From Mesostigma viride (Eukaryota; Streptophyta; Mesostigmatophyceae; Mesostigmatales; Mesostigmataceae), in assembly GCA_009746045.1 (NCBI GenBank), contig RPFO01000213.1, forward strand, positions 3,452,241 through 3,516,240: a stretch of 64,000 nucleotides of DNA, in the 5' to 3' direction. Shown here piece after piece: positions 54,570 to 64,000 of this stretch. The stretch's first letter is position 1; each line of letters opens with the position of its first letter. A model generated the notes under the pieces. It made no database searches, was not told the origin of the DNA, and was given only the letters and a program-made list of their open reading frames with translations. The translations under genes were made by a program, and so were the position numbers.

Positions 54570-54703
54570 TAATAATATAATTACTTACAGCAGAGTGAAA
54601 TCACTCAAACCAAAGCAAACGCCCAGCTATAAACCTCTATACAGAGCCATGTAAAATCTCTATACTACGATAAGACCAATGGAAACTCCTAACGGTAGAG
54701 TAT
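54570..54703 (-). repeat. RLE-type LINE, 3' UTR only (copy E)
   Basis: Reverse complement of the copy A/B 3' UTR (TTACTTACAGCAGAGTGAAA...ACGATAAGACCAATGGAAAC). It abuts copy F head to head. Confidence 0.8.
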
Positions 54704-54709
54704 ATATGC

Positions 54710-56025
54710 CGCCGTGGGCGCCACGACGCATCCAGTCGGCCGGGCCTTGGCGCAGCTGGTCCCCAATCCCGATCTCCCAGCTCATTCTCTCCGCATCGCT
54801 TTGACCTGCCCGGCCGGATCGATGGGCGGCTGCAGTCTGACCCGCGCAGCCTGGCTGTCCCCGGCGGGTTTTTTGGGCTAGAGTGTCGCTCAGACGTGGG
54901 CGGAAATCTGCACGGCTCCTTTTTCTTTTGCTACAGCGGCGCCTGACCTTTCGGACCCCGCCAGCCCCTACCCTTTCAGTCATCAGTCACCGCCATCCAG
55001 GATGCTAGCTTAAATTATGCTGCGCATGAGATCCAGCAGGTCTGCACTACCGTATGTCCGCACCGCTCAGGCCGCCCAACGCCGCCTCCCTCGGGGCACT
55101 CCAGGACCTCGGTCACCATGCGACGTCCTCTCCCCCGCAGCATTCCCTGCCCGCATCATCGATAAATTAACACCGCAGAAGTCAGAACACCTACGCGGGT
55201 ATTCTGCACGTGTATACGGTGGATAACGGATTGTCCAGATGGCTCTTTTTTGATGACCTCAACGCCCAGGGTCGTGCGTGGCTGTAACTTCTCACTCTCG
55301 TTGCGGAGTGTGCATGGGCTCCGCGGCTTACCTCCGCACTAGCTCTTCCCATGTCCCCCCCATATGTGTCCTGGCGCCCAGTCGATCATGCACTATCGGC
55401 CGGCACCTGGCACTAGCTGCGACAGGCCAACTATTTGCCCCGCGCGCAACCGGACTCTTGTTCCCGCAGGGCGGCCCTGTGGTAGCTGCGGGCATGCCTT
55501 GGATCCCACTGGGACCCACTACCTGCATGAGATCACGCATGGGTGGCCAGCAGATCGAATCAGAATTGGTACTTGTATACTTGCACACTGTTCTCCTGAA
55601 GGTGGTGCTCGCCGTGGTCCGGTGGCGTTTTCCCCCACGCGAACATCCGGTCTGAGGATGCGGACGGCGCGGCTTTCTACTCCCCCAACCACCGCCCTGA
55701 CATCATGGTTCTGGACTTTGAGGGAGGTGGCCCGTGCCCACTTGCATGCTCATTGACGTTTCTGCAGCTCGCCCCTTGGCTCAAGTAGCCATATGTGACC
55801 AGTTGCATGGTGCATCCCAGGCGGCGGGCTACATGGCGGATCGTGCTGAGCGGGCCACCTACTAAGCTCCGCCTATCTATGGCGACGTCGGGCACCACCG
55901 GGTGGTGCCCGTTTTCTTGGAGCTAGGAGTTGGGGGCCATGGGGGCCCTGACCGCCGCGGCTTCTTTAAGGAGTGCTGCCGGCGCTCCGGGAGGACCGCC
56001 TGGACCTTGAGGGTCAGTGGGCTTT
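54710..56025 (+). pseudogene. RLE-type LINE, 5'-truncated copy F
   Basis: Collinear with copy C but broken: MGGCSLTRAAWLSPAGFLG, SVAQTWAEI, AQRRLPRGTPGPRS, CGHALDPTGTHYLHE (zinc knuckle), YSPNHRPDIMVLDFEG, and VVPVFLELGVGGHGGPDRRG near the end. Many indels; clearly non-functional. Confidence 0.75.
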
Positions 56026-56890
56026 CGTGTCGACCTTGTACACACCGTACATACCGTACATACAACCCCCAACCTTACACACCCCAAACCTTATACACAC
56101 CGTACATACATATGTAGCCGGCTGATATAACTCTTTGTAACTGGCTAGTGGCCCCTGAATCTGCCGGATGCGCATGTCTGCACCAGGCATGCAGATCCAT
56201 TAATCCATCATGCAGATCGATCATGTGCACCAGCGCTCGCAGACAATTATTCATATGGAGTAGCTTGATATGTCCAGAGTAGCTCACACGGAATATGGAA
56301 TATGGCTGGCCGGGGCTTCATCGCTGCTAAACTCGATCGAATGACAAATTAAACTTGTAATGATGCCGGTACTTTTCTTATAGCCTAAACCCTCCTATAA
56401 CCACTACGGCCCCAGTTTCCATCTTGAATGGTAGTTGAGTCCCTTGCCCATTCTCTCCCCGACCCCAGCCCATGGACTGGGCTCGCATAGTCCTCACACG
56501 GTGTTGGAACGCTATCCAGAAATAGTTGTCTCACTTGATATCTATTTCCTTTCATTCACAAAGCTTTGGGGCGCTCGCCAGCAGCCCGGCCATGCCCTTT
56601 AGACTATCGTGTAGATGGGTAGCACCGATAAGATGATGAGGTATGTCGATCTGTGAGGATATTTCCTGTTAGTATCATGATGAAGCCACGAGCATGCACA
56701 TTGTCGCCGAGCCACGAGCCACGAGCCACGAGCGGACATGGCTGCATGACGGCGGAGCTCAGAACTTTTGCGTCTGAGCCCCAAATTCAGTAAGGCTACT
56801 ACTTGCATCAGATGCGTCTTTTCAAGACGCATATGCTACTTATAATCGGTTACGGCTGTAACGCAGTACGTATTTTGCAACGGCTGTAAC
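56026..56890. other. Spacer, short repeats only
   Basis: ACACACCGTACATAC repeats at 56038-56110; CGAGCCACGAGCCACGAGC near 56705-56730. No gene is recognised. Confidence 0.5.
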
Positions 56891-56894
56891 GCAG

Positions 56895-58270
56895 CCTTGA
56901 CAAGCAAATTCAGCTGTCGTCGGCGTTCCCGTCGCCCGGCCAGCAGCACGTGCGACATCAACTCCTGCGGACGCCAACCTTTTCGCGTTGATCGCAGCTC
57001 TCCCCCCCGGTCAGCCTCCCTCGACGCAATGCTCTACACAAAATTCGTCGCCCCGGGGATGATCCCCAAGAAAACCCGAACTTCCCATATACCAAATGGG
57101 ATGTTCGCCGCTTCGGCCCGGCCGGCCAGCGGGATTTTTGCATCTTGGAAATCTTTACGCTCACGAAGGAACAATGTGACGATGTCAGTTATCACACAAT
57201 GTGCAAGTTCCTGGCCCGCCATGACGAACTTTTCCTCAGTGCCTACCCCTCCGCAGTGTCTGGTGGCGACAAGGTCACCAAGCCCGACTGGGAATGGCTG
57301 CTTCAAGAACCGGATCGAGGCGTACTTGAAGGCAGTCATCATGTGCAGCTACCTGCGCTGCGACGCCCAGGACATCACCCAGATTGGCTACGCTGGGCTC
57401 AGGAGCCTCCTGCATGAGCGCAGACGGGCAGCCACAGCAGCTGCAGCATCCCCGCAGAGCGGCACCTCCCCCAGCACGGACTCCATCCGAGCTGCATGCA
57501 GTGGCGGAGCAGCTGGCGCCGATGGCTGAGCAGCTCGCCGCCCTGAACGCGCCTGACGGCCCACTCAACACTCTCTCGGCCATTGAGGTCAACAACATTG
57601 AAGCCAGAGTCGCACTTAATTAAGCTCCAGCCTCAGTTACTGCTACGCAAGAGCACATTGCCACCAAAGTTTCCGAGGCCACAGCCACTGTGACCACCCG
57701 CCTTAACCAGGTGGAAGGCCGAGCCGGCCAAGGCACCGTGAAACTTGAGGCAGTTGCTACCAAGGTAGACGCCCTGGCCACGCAGGTCCCCGAGATTGCC
57801 GAGCGAACGGCCACCATCGCCGCCCAACCTGCTGGTAGGGCTAGCGATGACTCCTCGACTCGCGCCTCCTGGGCAGACCTGCTCAAGAGCCAGGCATCCT
57901 CTAGATACCGACCACGACCGCCATCACCACCAAGCTCCAGGAGCTGGAAGACATGCGCCGCGAGGCCGCTGACCGCGACCGTCGCCGCTGCCGGGTCATC
58001 CTCAGGCGCTTCGACATGCCGCCGGAGGAGACCCCAGACTCTCTTCTCGACGAGCTGAATTAGAAACAGCTCGATTGTGCAATCGCATGGCGTGCATGGA
58101 GCTGCCAGGTGCGGCACTGCAGGGCGCCTACCGCCTGCCCCATCCACGGGCCAAGGCTGGGCCCCCTCCAGAGGTCCTCAACTTCAGCGACATCACAGCC
58201 CGAGTTGGGTTCCTCTCTCGCCGCAAGAAGCTGGTGTCGAGCTGGGGGCAATCGATGATGGGATAGCTTA
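56895..58270 (+). pseudogene. LINE ORF1-like relic
   Basis: Frame-broken segment with TLTKEQCDDVSYHTMCKFLA, PDWEWLLQ, EAYLKAVIMCSYLRCDAQDI, a central heptad-like region (TTRLNQVEGRAGQG, KVDALATQVPEIAE), MRREAADRDRRRCRVILRRF and then AYRLPHPRAKAGPPPEVLNF. A coiled coil followed by a basic (RNA-binding-like) domain is the usual layout of LINE ORF1. The last part resembles the ORF1 fragment at 24200-24330. Confidence 0.55.
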
Positions 58271-58439
58271 GGCATTACAGCACTTGAAAGGATATTAGCG
58301 CACAGCGTTATAGTACCTTCAATTAGCTAGTCTGGCACCTTGTGGTCATCAGCTTGCGCCTTAATTAGCCGACGTCTTGAGCCCACCTCACATTTGTAGC
58401 ATAAGCTATGCGTCAGCCTACCTATGGTATTGCACTGGT

Positions 58440-58625
58440 TGTATTGCACCCACAGTGTTGCGCCCCAGCATGATGCACCATGCCGTGGAGAGAGCGCTCT
58501 GTGGCCTGCCCACTTGCGGCAGTGAGAGAAGCTAGGGCGCCCTCCCTCCTCGCTGTGTATATAGGGTTGAAGGTTCCTTTACTCTGTATTGGCACCCACG
58601 TGACGCAATCACGTGCTTATTAATT
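58440..58625 (-). repeat. Dispersed repeat C, copy 4
   Basis: TGGCCTGCCCACTTGCGGCA, GAGAAGCTAGGGCGCCC and GGCACCCACGTGACGCAATC, inverted relative to 28675-28765. Confidence 0.8.
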
Positions 58626-58827
58626 AATTCATTAATTAATCATGATGACGAGCCTCAGTGGTAGAATGATCTCTCACCTCCCGGCCCCATCCCAGATGGG
58701 CCGGGCCGGGCATGTAAAACTTACACCATGTTAGCTTCAGTTTGTCTCAGTCATTGATATTAGTTTCAGTTTCCACATAATTTCATGACATGCACCCCGT
58801 TCCCTAAGTACGATTTTTGAACATATC

Positions 58828-59265
58828 AAGGAGACAACCAGCGCAGGCCAGAAATCGGGAGAATCCAGACCATGGTAGCTCGAGCCTGCCGTTATCTTGT
58901 CCGCGTGCTCGAGTCGTTCAGGATGATGAAGATGAATGATGATGGAAATGTGTATCCTTGTGCATTGAAATTATGGCTGGCTTACGTGTAGAGCGACTAG
59001 ATGACCTAGACGGTGGGGCCGGAAACAGCATGCTTGATCAGGGCGTGTGTTTCGAGCCTAACTGGCCGGGAGTGTCTAGTGGTGAGCACCATTGCTGCGA
59101 TCGCTCTCCCACCATTTACGAGGAAATACCCGCAAATGGAAAACCACTGAAAATGTCTAGCTAGTCAGTCATCACGTTAGCCATGCCATGATTCCAAACG
59201 TCCAAGAACTGCACACGGTGCAAAGGCAAAAAGCCGGAGGACAGCACTTTCAAATGTGCTATATC
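58828..59265 (+). repeat. Repeat A-B unit, most complete copy
   Basis: Repeat A (58828-58945) joined to repeat B (58946-59265). Repeat B includes a 68-codon frame beginning MCIEIMAGLRVERLDD and ending NGKPLKMSS. The same frame survives partly in other copies. No protein family is recognised. Confidence 0.85.
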
Positions 59266-59397
59266 TCCATCTAAATAATACTAATTACCGCCAACTTGCG
59301 AGGTCCAGGTAAGGCTACACATTTCTGGACACCTCCATTCATTTCCATCATCGCGTCCTGAGCGACTCGACCAACGCGAATGATAAGGCAACAGTGA

Positions 59398-59470
59398 GCA
59401 GGTTCGAGCTAGCTGCTAGCATGGTCAGGATTCTCCAGATTTCTGGCCAGCGCTGGGTGTCTCATTGATA
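59398..59470 (-). repeat. Repeat A, diverged
   Basis: GCATGGTCAGGATTCTCCAG, ATTTCTGGCCAGCGCTGGGT, GTCTCATTGATA. Confidence 0.85.
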
Positions 59471-60928
59471 AGCACGAGTTCTCATTCATCATCCTGCAAA
59501 CGATACCCAAGCTATTGCGGCTGCGATTTGAACGTCTGCTGCCATAGCATCGTCGGTCAGCCACGGTTCAAACGAAGTGAGATGTGCACACAAGTGCACC
59601 CATTCTCTAAGTATGTAGGCGGGCGTTTCACTGCAGATCGATGATACACCGTGAAGTAAGGGGAACAATGATGTTGGCTTGCCATTGACCCATTGTTCGA
59701 CTGCTCCAACGGGCTTGCAGATAACTAAAGGGTAGGAAACCTGCAACAGTTCCTGCAACCGACAGACGGGCGACCAGTAGACCACTCAAGGACAGACGCC
59801 AGTCGAGCAAACTATATTAGTTAATAGGTTATAGCCTTTTAGGAATCAAAACAGTTGGGATTGTGATTGAGGCACTAATCAATTTAATTAATTATAATGA
59901 GGCGGGGAATCATGCCTCACCTGCTCGGTGCTGCCTGGTTCTTTTGAGCTTCGTTGCTGCCACCTTCGAAACGACGTTTACAACATAAGGTGGCCGGCTC
60001 TTGGGCCGGCGGCTACAGTTAGTTATTGGGCGGCCGGCTACCTGACGGCTGACGATCTTTTGTACCGTTGTACAAACTGCACAAACTGCACACACTGCAC
60101 ATCATTCTTTTTCATTTTTTTTCCGGGTAAATGGGTATTTTAACTATTTTTATTAACCAATAGGAATATAGTTAGGTGAATGGGTACCACGTATCGACCA
60201 GCTGGTTACCCAATGTGTGTCATTCTTTTCATCTCTAGATGTGCTGCCCATGTGCGGCGTGGGCAACAACAACAACAATAACAACATCTCTAGAGCATCA
60301 TGTACGGTATTATTCCATGGTTTGCCTGCTGCAACGTGCCTGCTTGTCTGCTGCACCTGCTGTACCTGCGTTATGTACGCGCCGTAGCATTGTAGACAGG
60401 CACGTACAGTGGTTTGATACGGACCTGCTGTTTTGGCTGTCTTAGGTAACAACTGCGGTCTGCCATCAGCATTCATGCGGGTCTTTTACATGCGAAGGGC
60501 GCGGGTTAATGCACCGTGCATTCCATTTCATAGACAGCAGACTGCACTACTGTCCTGGCAGACGAAATAAATTTTCAGGAATTATCGGGCATAGGATGAG
60601 ACAAGTAGGGCGATACATGGAAACAGCCCTACCAAAACTTATGGGGAAAAGTAGCTTGTTTAGGTTTTGCGCTATATGAACCTGCCAATTTCGTGCCCGA
60701 GATGCCTGGCATCTTGACGTATTTAGATGGGCACGAAGGAGGTTGTAGTACGGTACGCAGTTGGCAATAGCATTTGTTTCTTCCTTCGTGTTGTAACTAC
60801 ATCAATCATGCTCAAGATGACGTTGTGATTATCTGGATGGATGCTGGTAGCGCTGGCCTTCGGGCGCGAGACATTTATTCATTTGGCTTCTTCGTTGCTG
60901 CCTTCTATATCTTGATGTTCGTGCACAG
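59471..60928. other. No supported gene
   Basis: Only short frames. AACAACAACAACAATAACAA near 60266. Part of this may be the 5' portion of the gene that starts being recognisable at 60929. Confidence 0.4.
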
Positions 60929-61990
60929 GTGCTCGTGGACCCGGATGCATTAGTGAATAGCGTGAAACAGAAACTACAGGTATGCTGTCCTGTTCCCATC
61001 TGTTGCGTGTTTCTAGTCCAGGCTGCCTGAGGTTCGCGTTCAGACTTTGACAGAGCTGCATCTTTGGCTACAATAGACTTGACATAGTGCGATAGGTTCC
61101 CTTGCTTATGGTAGAACGCCTGCTGCAGCCTTTTTAGATCTGATTGGCTGGCTTTTCTGTTTAGCTCCTTTTAAGCTTTACTGCTACGCTTCTCTGGCAA
61201 TCAACGGCATCTGCAGGGCAAGGACGGCATCCCTGTGGAACAACAGCGATTGGTCTTTTCTGACCGCGCATGTGACGACGCGTTCTCTGGTCTCGATGAG
61301 CGATCCTGCACCTGTGGGACATGTATATCCAGTTGCCAGCGGCGGTTTTCTCGTGCTGGCGTCCCTAAAAGCCCATTCTGCGACCCAGATGCATGGGAGG
61401 CTATCCTGCGTGCGAATGGAAAACCGTTTGCCAAACTCCAGCTGCCAAAGGTGCGCTGTGTGGCCCCGCCCAATCCATTTTAACTGGAAGGAACAGGTCG
61501 ACCCCCATTTGTGTCGGCACAGTCCCTCGTCCATCATCACAATGCCTGTTGTCTTGTCATCTCACTCGACCCATACTCTTCATGTCTCTTCTGCTTTCCC
61601 CTCTCTGGCTTTCCACCTTCCATCACCGCTCACTATCATGATGTCGCTTTTCAATCCTTGTGTACTCTAACCAAGTGAGCTGATAGCCCTTGCACGAACC
61701 AGAAAACATTTGTATTTTCTAGTCCTGAAAAAAGATAATCCTGAGTCCACAGTCCGCGACTGCTACTCCTGTCTGTCACACCGCCCCTCTAGGCCACTCA
61801 TGCTCCCACCGCAGGCACCTTGCTGCCTTCCTGCCCCCCCCTCGCCCTGGCCGCGCATCCCCAGGTATTTCCTGAGGAAGTGCTCCCCTTTGCGGTACCC
61901 GAGTGCGAGCCGGCGTCCTTGCTGAGGGCGGCGGGAGGTGGGTGCAAGGCTTGGGTGACATCTCTTGGACGTGCACTGTCAGGCCATTAG
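60929..61990 (+). CDS. Partial gene with ubiquitin-like segment
   Basis: Exon 60929-60979 (VLVDPDALVNSVKQKLQ) joins 61217-61450 through tacag|gtatgc and ctgcag|GGC. The joined reading VNSVKQKLQ-GKDGIPVEQQRLVFS matches the ubiquitin fold core (ENVKxKIQDKEGIPPDQQRLIF). After this the exon becomes cysteine-rich (CTCGTCISSC) with FCDPDAWEAILRANGKPFAK. A possible last exon, 61865-61990 (VFPEEVLPFAVPECEPASLL...stop), keeps frame across a GT-AG intron. No start codon or first beta-strands of the fold are identified upstream, so the 5' exons are missing from the model. The domain after the ubiquitin-like part is unrecognised. Confidence 0.4.
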
Positions 61991-62094
61991 TTGTCCAGCA
62001 CGAGCCCAGCTGGGATGTGTCACCCTGTGTCATAGCGGGTGTGGGGTTATGTAATGCCCATTCTTTTTGGAACGGGTTAGTGACCCAGAGGACT

Positions 62095-62600
62095 ACGGCG
62101 AATACTATGGTAAGTTATATACTACCGTAGTATAACAACAGCTGGGGCAACTATTGGTTATATTAGTTGAATACTATAGTTGTATTACAACAGCTGGGGA
62201 AACTATTGGTTGTATTTGTTGAATACTATAGTAGTATCACAACAGCTGGGGAAACTATTGGTTGTATTAGTTGAATACTACAATAGTATTAGAACAGCTG
62301 GGGAAATTGTTAGAAGCAAAAGTTATGTACTACCGTACAGCTAGTATTACGACAGTTGGGGAAATCGTTAGAAGCATAAGTTATATACTACAGTACAGCT
62401 AGTATTACGACAGCTGGGGGAATCGTTAGAAGCATAAGTTATATACTACAGTACAGCTAGTATTACGACAGCTGGGGAAATCGTTAGAAGCATAAGTTAT
62501 ATACTACAGTACAGCTAGTATTACGACAGCTGGGAAAATCGTTAGAAGCATAAGTTGTATACTACAGTACAGCTAGTATTACGGCAGCTGGGGAAATTAT
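62095..62600. repeat. Tandem repeat, ~52- and 58-bp units
   Basis: About nine units built on ACTAC.GTA...TATTACGACAGCTGGGGAAA. The first three to four are about 52 bp with TTGGTTGTATTAGTTGAATA; the later five are 58 bp with TCGTTAGAAGCATAAG. Confidence 0.9.
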
Positions 62601-63132
62601 TACGGTGATTAGGCACAGATGTGTGGGATGTGAGCGAAGTGGTGGCCCAAGCAAGCCAAGCATCCCCAAGGTCGCGAACAATATGCAGGCCTGGCAGGGA
62701 CGCAGGAGTAGGGGGGTGATGCGACGATGCAAGGCGTAAGAGTGGGGCATCGGCGCTGAGGCCAAGGTCAGGTAGATAGGAGACCTGAGGGGTGTGATGT
62801 GGAGGGGTAGGGTCAGGGAGAAGTGTAGAGAGAGAAGACAAGCCAGCAGGGTGGTGTCTTTAGTGGGAAGTTCCGAGCGGGGGGGAAGGAAGTGACGAGC
62901 CCGCGAGGAGTGGGAAGTTGATACCAATCAGCGGTCATATTGACAGGGAAGGCCTGTAAGCTTTAGTTTCCGTAATAGAGTGAATAGTGAGAAGGGTGCA
63001 GGCAGGAGCGTTGCGTGGCCTGTGTCCACCCAGGTCCTTTGAGAGAATTTTACTGGAAAGTGGGGTGGGGGGTGGGGGGGGGGCGGAATCACAACGGTAG
63101 AGTCGGGCTCCTTATACTTCTTATTGTTAAGT

Positions 63133-63672
63133 ACACGTGGGTGGGTGGGTGGGTGGGTGAGTGGGTGGGTGGGTGGGTGGGTGGGTGGGTGGGTGGGTGG
63201 GTGGGTGGGTGGGTGGGTGGGTGGGTGGGTGGGTGGGTGGGTGGGTGGGTGGGTGGGTGGGTGGGTGGGTGGGTGGGTGGGTGGGTGGGTGGGTGGGTGG
63301 GTGGGTGGGTGGGTGGGTGGGTGGGTGGGTGGGTGGGTGGGTGGGTGGGTGGGTGGGTGGGTGGGTGGGTGGGTGGGTGGGTGGGTGGGTGGTGGGTGGG
63401 TGGGTGGGTGGGTGGGTGGGTGGGTGGGTGGGTGGGTGGGTGGGTGGGTGGGCGGCGGGCGGGCGGGCGGGCGGGTGGGCGGGCGGGCGGGCGGGCGGGT
63501 GCGTGGGTGGGTGGGTGGGTGGGTGGGTGGGTGGGTGGGTGGGTGGGTGGGTGGGTGGGTGGGTGGGTGGGTGGGTGGGTGGGTGGGTGGGTGGGTGGGT
63601 GGGTGGGTGGGTGGGTGGGTGGGTGGGTGGGTGGGTGGGTGGGTGGGTGGGTGGGTGGGTGGGTGGGTGGGG
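63133..63672. repeat. (GGGT)n array, about 130 copies, with GGGC island
   Basis: A GGGT array of about 540 bp is broken by a phase slip at 63391, a GGGC block at 63450-63500 and one GTGAGT variant near 63159. It is followed by GGGTTGGGGTT-type variants and a G-rich 63680-63790 region. Confidence 0.95.
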
Positions 63673-64000
63673 GTTGGGGTTGGGGTTGGGGTGGGGTGGG
63701 GGTGCGTGGGGTGGTGCGTGAGGGGGTGCGTGGGGGGGTGCGTGGGGGGGTGCGTGCGTTCGTGGGGGGTGGGGGTGTGGGGGTAGGGGGGTGATAAGGG
63801 TGGTGAGAAGAAAGATGGTCAACCTTGGGCACGGGGATAGGTGCCGTCGCAAGGATATGGTGGGGCCGGCATGCTGAGGGGTGGGGAAGTAGTTTGCAAG
63901 TAGCGGTTGCATGTATTCTTTGCATGTATAGTCCTTGTGGCACATGGCATGATGACAGAAATAGCTGTTTTGGTGGTTTCCTTCTTTCTGGGAACGAGAA

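Noticed and set aside
58655-58715. tRNA A-box-like GAGCCTCAGTGGTAGAATG
   Set aside because: Resembles the D-arm half of a tRNA, but there is no B box or matching acceptor stem; at most a worn tRNA-derived fragment.
63089-63943. Long proline/threonine/histidine or Gly/Trp/Val repeat reading frames over GGGT arrays (also 39697-40386)
   Set aside because: They are open in several frames on both strands only because a 4-bp repeat has no stop codon. No start context or conserved flank supports a protein.

Overview
This window is nuclear DNA of a photosynthetic eukaryote, most likely a green alga. The reasons are genes with GT-AG introns, a polynucleotide phosphorylase and a DarP-like protein that each carry a presequence-like N-terminus, a plant-type Alba protein, and interstitial CCCTAAA repeats. 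I cannot name the genus.

Region by region. 1-3380: a broken or spliced hypothetical gene running off the left edge (minus), then palindromic repeats, then a clear three-exon hypothetical gene (plus). 3736-4460: a degenerate palindromic GTTAC satellite. About 4480-13045: a decayed Ty3/gypsy element of chromovirus type (zinc knuckle, protease, RT, RNase H, integrase, chromodomain, an extra ORF and a 708-bp LTR). It is interrupted inside the RT by a palindrome-flanked insertion of about 1.15 kb. 13.1-26.3 kb: nested fragments of an APE-type-looking LINE family and small dispersed repeats, enclosing one intronless host gene, a DarP/YjgA (DUF615) homologue at 17103-18038. 26915-45073 (minus): an 18-kb, 21-exon gene for an organellar polynucleotide phosphorylase. 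I reconstructed it exon by exon; all junctions keep frame, giving about 926 aa. 46149-47879 (plus): a five-exon Alba-domain gene divergent from it. 49.2-56.0 kb: a cluster of 5'-truncated LINE copies with an R2-like zinc knuckle and restriction-like endonuclease. 56.9-59.5 kb: a LINE ORF1 relic and dispersed repeats. 60.9-62.0 kb: a possible partial gene with ubiquitin-like sequence. 62.1-63.7 kb: tandem repeats, ending in a very long GGGT array.

What the host genes share: PNPase (RNA turnover and 3' processing), DarP (assembly of the large ribosomal subunit) and Alba (RNA/DNA binding) are all RNA-linked. PNPase and Alba share a divergent upstream region of about 1.1 kb.

The most unusual pattern is in the PNPase introns. 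At least seven contain diverged tandem copies of the neighbouring exon edge together with its splice site. In most cases it is the exon 3' end plus the GT donor, repeated downstream inside the intron. I know of no standard name for this pattern.
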